A stretch of DNA of 64,000 bases, taken from NCBI RefSeq assembly GCF_020360975.1, contig NW_025408677.1:2728001-2792000 (forward strand), given 5' to 3'. Positions 43,936 through 55,800 of this stretch are shown here, in pieces (the stretch's first letter is position 1; each line of letters begins with the position of its first letter). The notes under the pieces are model-generated. The model had not been told where the DNA came from and did no database searches. It saw only the letters and a program-made list of their open reading frames with translations. A program made the translations under genes and the position numbers. This DNA comes from Hirsutella rhossiliensis. Its lineage: Eukaryota > Ascomycota > Sordariomycetes > Hypocreales > Ophiocordycipitaceae.

Positions 43936-46732
43936 TCTATAAATATAGGGTCTTAATTATAGATTTTAACGTCCTTTAAAGTAGTTATTTCTAGGAAGCT
44001 ATAGTCTTATATAATCTTAATCTTATAGTTCGGAGTCTATTTATATATCTATAAAGAAGTTCCCTTTTAGCGGACTTAGGGCTCCCTTCCTCTAAGGTTT
44101 CTATTAATAGGTTAGTAACTTAGTATAAGTCGCTATACTCTATAGTTTTCTATATAGCTAGCTCTTTAGTCGGAGTTACCCTAGCTAGGGTTTCCTTAGG
44201 TAGGTCGATCTATAAAAACTATATTTTATTACTAAGGTCTACTAGTATTCCTAAGTACTATCCTTTCTTAAATCTAACGTAGCGAGTAGTAGTATTAACC
44301 GCTATAACTAGAGTTATACCTCGGATTAAGTTATAGGCTAATAATAGGTCTCTTAGAAAGAATACTAAGTTATAATCCCTTAGTATATCCTTAATCTACG
44401 CTAGTAGGCATTCTATCTTATATATAGGGACGTCGACGTTAGCTTAGTATATAACCTAACGATAGATCGCGTAGCTTTATTAGGTTAAGCGAGCTATAAC
44501 TATTAGGTTACCGTATAAGCTAATAAATATTATTCCCTTAGAATTTAGGATATTAACTTTATTTAGTACTAAGAAATCTTATCTAAGTAATAATCCTATA
44601 GATAGGGTCTAGACTACCTAGGCGCTAATAGTAAATTATTTAACCTTAAATCCTATTCCTTATTTCCCTAGGATATTTATTATTAAGGTCGCTTAACCCT
44701 TAGTTTAGCTTTTCCTTATACTAGATAATAGGACCTACTAGGTTATATTAAGGGTTATATTATTAAAGTAGTTAAGCTAGTCTTCCTTAATTATAAAGGG
44801 CTATACCGGAGTTTATATATACGTTTAATAGCTAGTCTAGGCCTTTAGTTTTAAAGATAGATATCTAAGCGTATATAAACTAAGATAGCTTTAATAGATC
44901 CGATATTTTAGTTTATAGCGCTGCTCTTATAGTTAGCTAGTTCCTTAGTATTCTAGGTAAACGGCTCGGTCTTATAGGTTCTACTTTTATTATATTAGGA
45001 ATAAATAGGATCTTATCTTCTATTTCTTTAGTTTCTTCTCTTACGTTAATAGTAGTATTACTATCTTTTAGCCCTTTATCCTAGGTAAATAAGATCTAGT
45101 TTTATATTTCCTAGGAAAAATAAATCCTACTTTAGTCGTCGGTTAGTACTACTTAAAGCTAATAAGTAAGGTTAATAACGATTAGGTTTTCCTAAGAGCC
45201 CTCCTTTAGTTTTAAATCCTAAGGCTATAGTTTAGTTTAAGGATTAGTTAACTAGTTTAGTACTAAGCTATATCTACCTAGTATAGATTATTCTATCCTA
45301 ATATAGTTATTATATTTCCTTTCTATTAAAATTATCCTTATTCCTAGGGTTTTTAGCCGGTTAGTTTAGCTATAAATAGGGTAGAGTTTACTATAGTCTC
45401 GTTCTTAGTTTTACGTAACCCGCTTTATATATATTCTTTTACTACGTTACTTATCTTCCCTTATAACCTAACCGTTAGCTTAGTTTCTACCTATAAGATA
45501 AGTTACTTATAGTTATTAATCTAAGTATTAAATAATTCTAGACTAATAGGTTAGCGGAATAATTCTTATAATAATATATCTAGTTATTAATAGACTAGTA
45601 TTATAAGGTACTCTTTTAAGTATAGTACTACTTTTGCTTTTTAGTAGAGCTTTAATATCTATTTATAGAAGTCGGCTCCGTTTATAATATCTAAGGTAGT
45701 AAATCGTTCTATTTATAATAATTTTAAAGCTACTTTTAGCTAGATAGCGAAGCGTTTTATAGTTTAGTATACTAAGCGGTATATCCTAGTCTAGGTATAA
45801 AGTATAGCTTAGTTAGATTCGCTAAGATCGCTAAAATACTATTCGATAGTAGTTCCGCGGAGTAAACTAAGGATAAGTATTATTAGTTTATTAGCGTATT
45901 TTAGTCCGCGGATAGCTACTTATTTTAGGGAATCGATAAATCGATCGATGCTTCTATATATAATTATTTTCTTAGTTTCTTTAAGGACGTCGAACGTTAG
46001 ATTAAAGGGGCTAGTAAGGTTAAACTTCCTTATATCTTTTAGTCTAATATATACTAAGGGTACTTAAGGAGGGTTTATAGTAGTATTATCCTTAGTATCT
46101 CTTACTATAGCTTTTATTAATAGTTTTATAAGAGCTTCTTTTATAATTAAACTTACTAGCTAGTTTACTAGGGTTATTATCGCGAACGTACTATTAAGGG
46201 TAGTATTATTTAGAGGTTCTTCCTTACTTTATTTATTATAGTTTAGCGAACTTCTTAGTAAACTTCTAGGGCTTTATCCTTTTAATAAAGGTAGTTAGGG
46301 CGGGGTAGGAGAAGCTATATTATACTAATTTCTATATAGCTCTATTACTATACTTAGGTTCGGCGGTAATAGACGTTATAAGCTAAAGGGTCGATTAATT
46401 ACCTATAGTTATATTAACTATCGTTAACGCGAAAAGTCTACTTTAATAGGATCTCTTTATTATAAATACGATAATCTTAATAAGGTAGTTAAGCTTTTAT
46501 AAGGAAGCTTTATAAAGGCCGCTACTTAATAAAGCTTATTAAAGGCTATAATTATAAATAAATATAATGTATATAAGTAAGACCTACCTATTAATCTTAC
46601 GCTTATATAAGCTAGAGCTCTTAACGATAGCGGCGCTATAACTATAATAGAAGCTTTAAAGGAAGTTATAGAGCTCGTTAAAGGAGTTAAAGGTTAGCGA
46701 AGGTAATAGAGGTAGAATTAGTAGCCCGACGA

Positions 46733-46852
46733 GCTCTTTAGTAGGCTCTTTAGTAGGCTGTTCGGTAGGCTGTTTAGTAGGCTATTTAGTAGGCTATTTA
46801 GTAGGCTCTTTAGTAGGCTCTTTAGTAGGCTTTTTAGTAGGCTCTTTAATAG
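46733..46852 (-). repeat. 12-bp minisatellite, 10 copies, coding for Thr-Lys-Glu-Pro
   Basis: Unit GCTCTTTAGTAG on the top strand, ten full copies plus a partial one. On the minus (coding) strand of Gypsy F one frame encodes a T-K-[EQ]-P tetrapeptide repeat, probably a flexible or charged part of gag. Copies differ by single changes, for example GCTGTTCGGTAG in copy 3. Confidence 0.85.
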
Positions 46853-46917
46853 GCTCGTTAAGGATAAATCGTAGGTCTATCGTAAATAGCTTTACTTTAC
46901 GATATAGGTAGGAAGGG

Positions 46918-47080
46918 TAGATTTCTCCCTTAGCGGGGCTTTATACTACGCTTAGTATAGCTCCTCTTTACTACGTTAGTATAGCTAAATTAAGTAGGGG
47001 GCCTAAGTAGGTAGGGTATATATAGAAAAGTAAATTGTCTATATAAATAAAGACTTTTATCTATATAAATAGTAATACTC
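46918..47080. repeat. Dispersed repeat, inverted relative of 16,301-16,440
   Basis: The reverse complement aligns with 16,301-16,440, including TATTTATATAGA motifs, a TACTTT(T)CTA block and TTTAGCTATACTAA. It could be an LTR part of the Gypsy F family, since it lies at the 5' end of F, but no matching partner is found at the other end of F. Confidence 0.5.
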
Positions 47081-49475
47081 TTAGAATTCTACTTATTTTA
47101 GCTTTTATTTACGAATTTAAAGCTTTATAAATAGATATAATAAATACCTTTATATATACTAATATAGATAGTAAAGTATATATTAATCTTCTTATAAGCT
47201 ATAAAGAATATACTCTTAAAGAATATTATTTAAAATATAGATTAGCTTATAGAGCTAAAGGAATTAAATTAACTAAATTCCTAGACCTATATAAAACCAG
47301 TTAAATTAAAGAAAAGCTAAAGAAAGTATTATATAGCCTAAAATAAAGTCTAAGCTTTAGTATAATTATTTAATAATTATACTAAATAAACTTAGATTTC
47401 TTCCTCTTTAATAGATAAAAAGTATTTATAAATAAGGACTATAGTATAGCTTTAGTAATTTACGTCGATAACTTTCTTATAGTAAGGCCCTTTAAATCTA
47501 TAATAAAAGAAAGATTATTTAAAGAATTATCTAAATTCTTAGATTTTACTATCTTAGGAGATATAAAAGACTTCTTAGGTCTAAATATTATAATAAACCG
47601 AGAAGATAAAGAGCTATATATATCCTAAGAAAATTATACCTTAAATAAATTAAAGGAATTTAATAAAGAAGGTTTAGGAACTTCGAATTTACCCGCTATA
47701 GTAGGCTTTAAGCTTATAAAAGTAAAGGAATTACCTTTTAAGGAAGATATATTATAATTTTAGAAAGAAATAAGATCTTTATTATACTTAGCCTTATTTA
47801 CTAAGCTAGATATCTTATATTCTATAATTTTCTATACTAGATTCATGCTAAGCCTAACTAGATATATTTTTATAGGAATATATAGTTATTAGTTATATAT
47901 ATTAATTATAGCGTACCTATTAAAGCGCGTTTTACTTTTACCTATATAGTATAATAGTCTTTATAAAAATTTTAAGGCTTTAAATATAATTTAGAAATAT
48001 TTAAATAAATTCCTAGCTTAAAGATTAAATATAATTATAATATCCCTTTTACCTATCTATATATAAAGAGTTTTACTAACTCTAGCTAAGCGTCGGATTT
48101 AATAGATAGAAAATCGATTTCCGGTTATTATTTTTATATATATAATAATATAATAAGCTAGGCTTACTTTAAATAGAAAGCTATTACCTTTTCTACTTAT
48201 AAAGTAAAGTATATTAGCCTTAAGGAGGTAAATAATAAAGCTATTTATTTAAATATACTTTTTAAATATATTACTAAGGATCTATTTATTAAGATTCTTA
48301 ATACTATACCTTTTATTTTAACGGATAATACTTTTACTATTAAATTAGTAGAAAATCCGGAATTTTATAAAAGGTCTAAGTATATAGGATTAGCCTATTA
48401 CTATACTAAAACTAGTATAAGAAAATAGGAAATTAAAGTTTTTTATATTAAATTAAAAGATAATATAGCTAATATTTTTATAAAGGAATTAAGACCTAGA
48501 TTACTCTATAAATTTAAAAACGGTCTATCTTTAGTATAAGTTCCTAAGTAATTAAAAGGGGTTTTTAGATATTTCTTATACTTTCTATATCTTCCCTTAC
48601 TAGGTTTTCCTTTTAGGTTTCTTAGAGAAATATTTACTAGGTTTTTATCTATTAAGATTTTCCTAGTAATAATAGGTTTTACCTTATATAAGGTTATCCT
48701 ATAAATAATTATTATAACTATAGATTTTTCCTACTATAGGATTTTCTATTAGTATATACTTAAAGAATTCTTTTCCTAAGAAAGAATAGGTTTTATTTAT
48801 CCTATTAAGGTATAAGTATAGTTTTCCTAAATTAGGTTTTACCTATATATATACTACTATAAATAAATTAGTAAAGAGTATATAAATCTACTCTTTAAGG
48901 GAGGCTATAAGGAACGGTGTTCCTACTATAAATAAAGTAGCTATAATATACTCTCTTAATTATATAAGCTAATAAGTAGTATATTAATTATAGATAAAAT
49001 CCTATATTATAGAGTAAGAATCGCTCGTTATTTTATATATTATTATATATTAAACGGGTTGCTTATTATTATATAATCGGGAATCGAAGAAATAAAGCTA
49101 GCTTAGAATACTAGCTAAGACCTATTAAGAATACTAGCACGACTAACTACCTTTAAATATAAATATTAGTAGAACTAAGATACTTTCTAATATACTCGAG
49201 GTATTATTAAATTCCTTAGTCTTAGAGCTATATAGCAGTATAAATCTAGTCTTAAAGGTTCTTCATTTAGCTATAATTATCTATATAAGATAGTATATCC
49301 GCTAGTAAATAAAGAGAGAATTATTAACTTTAATACCTCTTTTATATTAGTACTAATATACTACTAATAAATTCTATTATAAATCCTACCTTATACTCCT
49401 TCTTCCCCTTTATTATATAGTCTTATAAAATTCCTTAATTTCCTAAAATTCTACTTTTACTTATATACCTTAAGA
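47081..49475 (+). mobile_element. 5'-truncated Ty1/Copia element E (plus strand)
   Basis: Starts abruptly in the RT-coding part (TTAGAATTCTACTTATTTTAG, the reverse complement of Copia A near 19,262-19,281) and runs through RT and RNase H into a 3' LTR at 48,906-49,475 (570 bp). The RT active-site box at about 47,461 reads YVDN, with the second Asp lost. The purine tract CTTTAAGGGAGGC (48,893-48,905) abuts the LTR. It is opposite in orientation to A, C and D. The 5' LTR, gag and integrase are missing. Confidence 0.85.
48906..49475 (+). repeat. Copia E 3' LTR
   Basis: 570 bp, the inverted homologue of the 568-bp LTRs of A, C and D, heavily RIP-mutated. It joins directly to a Gypsy B-type fragment at 49,476. 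Confidence 0.88.
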
Positions 49476-50063
49476 ATAAATAACTTTATACGCTTTAAAA
49501 AAGATAAAGAAAGAGAAAGAGAAGTAAATATATCTATTATAGAAGTTAATATAGTAAATCGCGGCCTTTTACTATATAGGATAAAAGACTTACTAGTTAG
49601 AGTTATTATTACTATTATTACTATAGCTATTCTTATAAGTACTTATTAATAAGGTAGCCTATATAGCTAAGAATAAACTAACGCTTTAAGTAAAGTAGAA
49701 CTTACTTATTACTACTACTACTATAGTTAAAGAAAGAAGAAAAGGAAGGGAAGGAAGAAAGGGGGATACCCCCTTATATACCCCTTAATAAAGGAGGCTA
49801 CTTAAGGCTAAGGGGATAGGCAACCTAAGGCTTATATAGGTCTAGGCCGGCCGCCGGCCGCCTAAGGGCATATATAATAAGTCGCGACCTTATTTATACG
49901 GCCTACTAGCTAATAAGTATAGAGCTAGGTACCGGCTACCTAAGTTAATAAGCGTAGGGATAATAGGGCTAGTAAGGCTAGTATAATTAACGGAAAAGGC
50001 AAGGTAGAGCTAGCGGTATAAGGAGCCTAAAGCCTAATTATATAGAAGCTATTAATAAGGTAG
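49476..50063 (+). mobile_element. Gypsy B-family fragment H
   Basis: About 590 bp homologous to 31,470-32,063 of Gypsy B, the 3' part just before its LTR. It includes the N-terminal half of the antisense reading frame (minus strand). The left side is cut by Copia E and the right side by the 626-bp repeat, so neither the H integrase nor its LTR is present. Confidence 0.8.
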
Positions 50064-50689
50064 TTTAACGGGTAAGATCGTACCCCTATAGATATTAGCC
50101 CGTTAAAGGGATAAGACCCCTAGCGCCCCCCCCCCCTTCTTACCTACTTCGAAGTATACTTAAAGGCTTTATAAAGACCTTAATTATTTAATTAAGTATC
50201 TTCCTTAATTATAGTTAATTTAAATTTTTGTTTTTCCCTTTTAAAGTAAAGGCCGCTAGTTACGCGACTCTAGTAAAGATAAAGAGGCATAGAGTAAAGA
50301 AATCTCTAAGACTTATATCTATAACCTAAGGCCCTTAGAGCTATATATAAGACCGATAATTAGATAATTACGTAGTTAATTACTTTACTAATCCTTAGCT
50401 ATATATTATACGTACTTTAGGTATATGCCCTCGTCCTTATTAAAACTAGTCTCTAAGGCGTAAACTCGTTATTCTATTTTATTTATACGGCGACGAGTAG
50501 CTTTATAAAGCCGAGAATACCTAGAGGATAATAGTACTATTTAGAAAAAATAAAATCTAGGGATTTAATAATTAAAGTAGTAACTACCTTAATAGCTAGA
50601 GTTAAGGACTTAATAAAGCGATAGACTTACCGGGAAATAAATAATTAGATAATATATTACTAGTAGTAAAGGAAAAGTAATAAGCTAAT
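50064..50689. repeat. 626-bp direct repeat, copy 1
   Basis: The partner of 52,235-52,860, identical in length. It begins TTTAACGGG with the exact inverted complement CCCGTTAAA about 30 bp later, then a C10-11 tract. Equal length and compact spacing suggest LTRs, but I find no target duplication around either copy. Differences between the copies are mostly C/T and G/A. Confidence 0.75.
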
Positions 50690-51277
50690 TATAAGGGAAT
50701 ATATATTACGGTACGATTAGTTAGGTAGTAGAGATAGCTAGAGGTACTACGCTATATATATTATATTCTCCTCGTCGTAAGACTAAAGCTTATAAGAAGA
50801 GGATTTTCCTCTTTAGTTTAAGTATGAGTAGTCTATAATATATAAGCGGGTAGGCACGATTCCTTACCGATACCCTACTAATATATTAGTACTACGTACC
50901 TAAGTGCTTTATTAGCCTATACCTCCTAGTAGCGCTCTTATAATTATCTCCTCTCTTATATAGACGTCTTAGCTATATCTTTAATATATATTACTTTTAC
51001 TACGCTATATATATTCGGTTAGGAAGAGAGGTAGTTTCGGTTATATATCGCGCGTATACGCCTATATAAGTATACGTTAGTCTACGCTCTATAACGTTAA
51101 TAGTTATTATACTAGCGGTTGCCGAGTAACCGTTATAGTATCGCCTATATATTAGCGCGTAACTATAATATAAAGAGCGTGCGTATATATCTCTTACTCT
51201 TTTATTTTCTTTTTTTCTTTAACTCTTCCGCTTACGATTACTATAGAGTTTTACGCCTTTTTTTATTAATACCTTAT

Positions 51278-52239
51278 ATGCTAAAGAAGATAAAGAACTA
51301 TAACGCCGATTTCCTACGCTATATACGAGAGTAGGTAGCGGCGGGTTTGCCCTCGAAGTATAAGCGATCGGCCTAGAAGTCTTATAGCGATACTAGTTCC
51401 CCCTTAGCGAAGAAAGCTAAGAAAGGTATAGGGGAATCCTAGTCCTAGGAGACTTTTAGTCTAGGACCTAACGATAGCGAGGGTTATGCCCCCGTTACCC
51501 CGCCGAGTACCCTAACTCTAACTACTAATAAGCCTACCTTTATAGGCCTAGAAACTTATAAGTCTATTACCCCCGTTAGCGATATTAATACTAGCGAGGA
51601 GATCGTGCTTAGGCGCTCTTAAGTAAGTGCTAATAACCCGGCTACTCCGTCTTAATAGGGCGGCTCTAGCTAATAGGAGATTATCGCCTAAGCCGCTCCT
51701 TAGAATAAGTAGGCTAATATTAACGACGAGGCCTAGCTAAACGAGGGCTAAGACTATCTTAATATTAAGCTAAATAAGGGCTAAGATAATAATAACGGCA
51801 ATAACGGAGACGGCCGCGATCTAACTCCTTTTACCGATAAACCTAAGAACGGCGGCGCCGGAAACGAGGGTACTTAGGCGGCGGCATAAGGCGGTCGCGC
51901 TCTTATAAAGAAGTATACCCGATCTAAGGCTAAAGCCCGCCCGGTTAGGGCTTATAGGGTTATCCCTTATAAGCTTTAGTATATATATTGTTTTAGGACG
52001 GTCGTTAAGGAGTATAGTACGACTAAGCTTAAGCTTATCGAAGTACTCTTAATTAGCTATATTTTCTTAGGGGTTTCCTCGACGCGCTATAAGTAGTACT
52101 ATAAACGTGCCGCGACCTATAACTAAGTAAGTTTCCCTTTAACTTTAAATATTACGATTAATAAGCTAATCTTTCTTAAGGCCGCTACTCTTATATTTAG
52201 TAACTAGGCTAATATAGTCGCTATCGTTAAGTACTTTAA
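51278..52239 (+). pseudogene. Relict reading frame (gag-like composition)
   Basis: A plus-strand frame starts at an ATG (51,278, MLKKIKNYNADFLRYIRE), then continues through scattered TAG/TAA codons at likely Gln sites into a Ser/Thr/Pro/Asn-rich region (SDTSSPLAKKAKKGIGES, NKPTFIGLETYKSITPVSDI) and a basic, more structured end (near 51,960-52,230). It lies between the two 626-bp repeats. Composition resembles a nucleic-acid-binding, partly disordered protein such as gag, but no motif is decisive. Confidence 0.35.
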
Positions 52240-52860
52240 CGGGTAAGATTATACCCCTATAGATATTAGCCCGTTAAAGGGATAAGACCCCTAGCACCCC
52301 CCCCCCCTCTAACTTTCTTTTAAGTATACTTAAAGGCATTATAAAGACCTCGATTATTTAATTAGGCATTATCCTTAATAATAGTTAATTTAAATTTTTG
52401 TTTTTCCCCTTTAAAGTAAATGCCGCTAGTTATACGACTTTAGTAGAAACAAAGAGGCATAGAGTAAAGAAATCTCTAAGACTCGTATTTATAACTTAAA
52501 GCCTATAGAGCTATATATAGACTAAGTAATTAGATAATTGCGTAGTTAATTGCTCTACTAATCCTTTACTATATACTACGCGTGCTTTAAGTATATGCCC
52601 TCGTCCCCGTTAAAACTAGTCTCTAGGGCGTAAACTTATTATTCCGTTCTATTTATACGGCGACGAGTAGCTTTATAAAGCCGAGAATACCTAGAGGACG
52701 ACGGTACTATTTAGAAAAAATAAAATCTAGGGATTTAATAATTAAAGCAATAACTACCTTAATAGCTAGAGTTAAGGACCTAATAAGGCGATAGACTTAC
52801 CGGGAAATAAATAATTAGATAATGCCTTCGCTAGTAGTAAAGGAAAAGTAATAAGCTAAT
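52235..52860. repeat. 626-bp direct repeat, copy 2
   Basis: Same structure as copy 1: a 9-bp inverted repeat (TTTAACGGG / CCCGTTAAA) followed by a run of about 12 Cs. It directly precedes the gag-like region of element I and so is a candidate 5' LTR of that element. The right-hand partner would then lie beyond the window or be lost. Confidence 0.75.
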
Positions 52861-55800
52861 ACTAAAAAACCCCGAGCTCCTATTATTAGCCCTATAACCC
52901 CTAATACTAGCGACTCGGTTAAGAAACTACGATCCTTATATAATACTTTAAAAGATACAAATAACGACGATAGCGTAATCTAGACCGTTCTAAAACCCTA
53001 CCGAGACCTCTTACTTATATACGCACTAATAATACTAATATAGGTACTAACGAGGGACACCCTAATAACCTTAACCTTAGCTCTCTTCTACGCGGTAGCT
53101 TATAGAGAACGTCTACCTCCCGCTAATAAATAAGAAAGTAAGTAATAAGATAGTTATAATAAGATATCCTCTAACTCCGAAAACTCTAACTTTAAATTTC
53201 GCAACCTCGTAATCTATAGGTATACTATATCTAGAAACACTAGCTATTAAGAAGGATTATCTAATCTTATTACTAGCGATATAAAGAAAATTAAGGTAGA
53301 TATTAATAAGATTGCTAATAAACTTAAGGATATACTCGCTAAAAGCTAAGATAACCTTATAGGAAGACTCCGCTAACTACGACTCCTACCTATCGGAAAA
53401 TTTAATAGTAAAAACGTAACTAAATTCCTTAAGAAGTTCGAACGGGAGATACGCGTTAACCGTATCTACGATAAGGATAAAATAGACTAGCTCGAAGTCT
53501 ATATCTCCTCTATATAAGCCCCTACTATTAAAATTCTTATAGACGGACTTACTTAGGAAGAAGCGAAGAAGAGACTCCTTTAATACTACTATATATATAA
53601 TATTAAATAACTAAAAACTGCTAATAACCGCTTAGACTATTATAATACTAAAAGCCTAAGACTATTACGGAAGTTATAGAATAGCTTAGTCTCTACTTAT
53701 ACCTATAGCGTAAAGCATAACCTAACGGCTAGGAAGAATCTATAGTCTAGTTATACTTTATTTACTATATAATGCTAAAGGAGCTTATTATTAACGTTAT
53801 AGAGAGAAATAGGAAGATATCTAAAGTTATCTCGAAACTCCTATATAAAAGCCTTGTCTATATAATTAATAATTATTTAGCACCTCGCTAAGACGTTAAG
53901 CGACGAGATATAGTATCTAAAGTCTATAATTAGAAGCTTAAGAACCTAAAGAAAGACTAGCTCTTCGGGGAAATTAACGAAGTAATAGAGGAAGCCGAAT
54001 CCGACGAGGGCGAAGAAAAACTTCTTAAAGAGCTAAAGAAAATAGATAAGAAACCTAGATAGCCCGTAAAGGAGATCTTAGACCTAATAAAAGCCTTTAA
54101 AGATATAAAGATTAACCTTACTTACTAGTAAGAGTAGATATTTAACTAGCTTAATAGGGAATAAAGACGTATTAGTAGTAGAGGCTACTCTTTAAGTCGT
54201 AGACGAGGAGGTAGCGTAAATACTATCGGATTTTACTACCTATCTAATTAATATATATAGCTTTAGGTTAATACTTTTAACCGGCCTAGGAGATACTTTT
54301 ATTATAGTAAAGAAGGATACTACCTTAATAAGTACAAGGTATACTCTTAGGACTATAAGATTAGATTTATAATATATAAAGTAGTAAACGGGACTCTTTA
54401 CCTTAAAAGAAAAGATAACGGAAGCGTAATTCCCCTAGTACTTATTAATAGGTTTTCTTAAATAGGTATATATATTCGAAGGCTTATCGTATACTAGATA
54501 GATACGTAGCTAGACTCCTTTATATTACTACTTATAAAATAGGTTAAAGCTACGGTTATACTATCTTACCAGAATTAGGCTACTAGTAAAGAGAATCCGG
54601 TTTCTAGACTAGTTCTAGATATAGAAGCCCATATAGCAGAAGCTAAGGAATCTAAAAGTAAGCGATATAAGAAAAGAAGTAAGAAGGACATTAGTTATTA
54701 TAATTACGGATAATATATAATAAAGCGATATATATAATTAGATAATCTATACGACTACGATAGGGATTAATGCTTATAAGGGGAAAAGATAAAGAGTTAA
54801 AGAAGATATAGAGGAAATCGAGATAACGAGAATAGTAAAAACTAGCCTAAAGATTATCCCTATATACTATAGATATAGAGTAGATCTAGATAAGAAGTTC
54901 GATAGACTTACGGATAAAATCGTCGGAGAAATTATATATGAAAGAATCCCGATCCCTTTAAATTACCTAATCGACTTTATTCCCTAATTAAGCGAGAGAC
55001 TTAGTACGAGATATATAGATATAGCCTAAGGTATAGAAAATACTAAATTCTAGACCCTAGAAAAAGTAAAGAGTAATATAAGACCCTATAGAGCTACGAT
55101 AATAGTTATAAAAGTAGCCGAAAATAATATAGAGTAGTTTACTCCTCCTCGAATATTTATAAGGAAAACTTATAGTAGCTTTAGTATAAGTCGAAGAATA
55201 GGACGAAGAATACTAGGTCGAACCGATTAAGCTTACTTACCCTACTTATAAAGAATCGGATTATAAGTGCCTTAAAGTCTAATAAGCACTAAAGGAAGTT
55301 AGGTTTATAACTAATACGATTAGCGTAACGTAACTAGCCTAAAGACTATTTAATTAATAAACTCTAGAGGTAATAAGACTAAAGAAAGACGAATTTATTA
55401 TATAGGAAGCAGCACTCTTAATAAGATACTAGGAGATAACTCTAGAGGACCTTATAGCGATTCCTATAATATATATAAATATAGTCCTTATACCTTTCTA
55501 CTCGCTTAAGTATATATAAGACCTACCCCGTATTTAAGTACGGCTTAGTAGCTAGAAAGCTAAAGTTCTAAGCGCCCTAATCGATACTAGGTCAAGGAAA
55601 CCTTATTACTAAAGATATATAAACGTATATAGGCTTAAAATCCTATCGATAAGAGTATTAATAACGGCGTATACCGGGTCCCTTATAGATATAGTTAGGG
55701 AGGTAAAGACTAATCTCTATCTAAGAACGGCCTAGATACTAATCTATATTTATATCATGCCAGACAGAGTCTTAGTCCCTTTATCCTAGGCATACTATTT

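Larger units (their letters stand above)
40440..46870 (-). mobile_element. Ty3/Gypsy retrotransposon F with chromodomain (split by solo LTR D)
   Basis: Minus-strand pol relic. The RT active-site box reads YIDNIIIY at about 42,770-42,782, with Asn in place of the second Asp. A C-terminal chromodomain-like segment sits at about 40,480-40,580 (a YLV(S)-KG-L-S-YNS pattern matching the YLVKWKGY..S.NSW signature once RIP is considered), placing F among chromoviruses, whose chromodomain guides integration into heterochromatin. Gag lies toward 46,700, where a 12-bp repeat occurs. I could not define its LTRs; about 46,880-47,080 and 40,160-40,440 are candidates. Heavily RIP-mutated. Confidence 0.7.
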
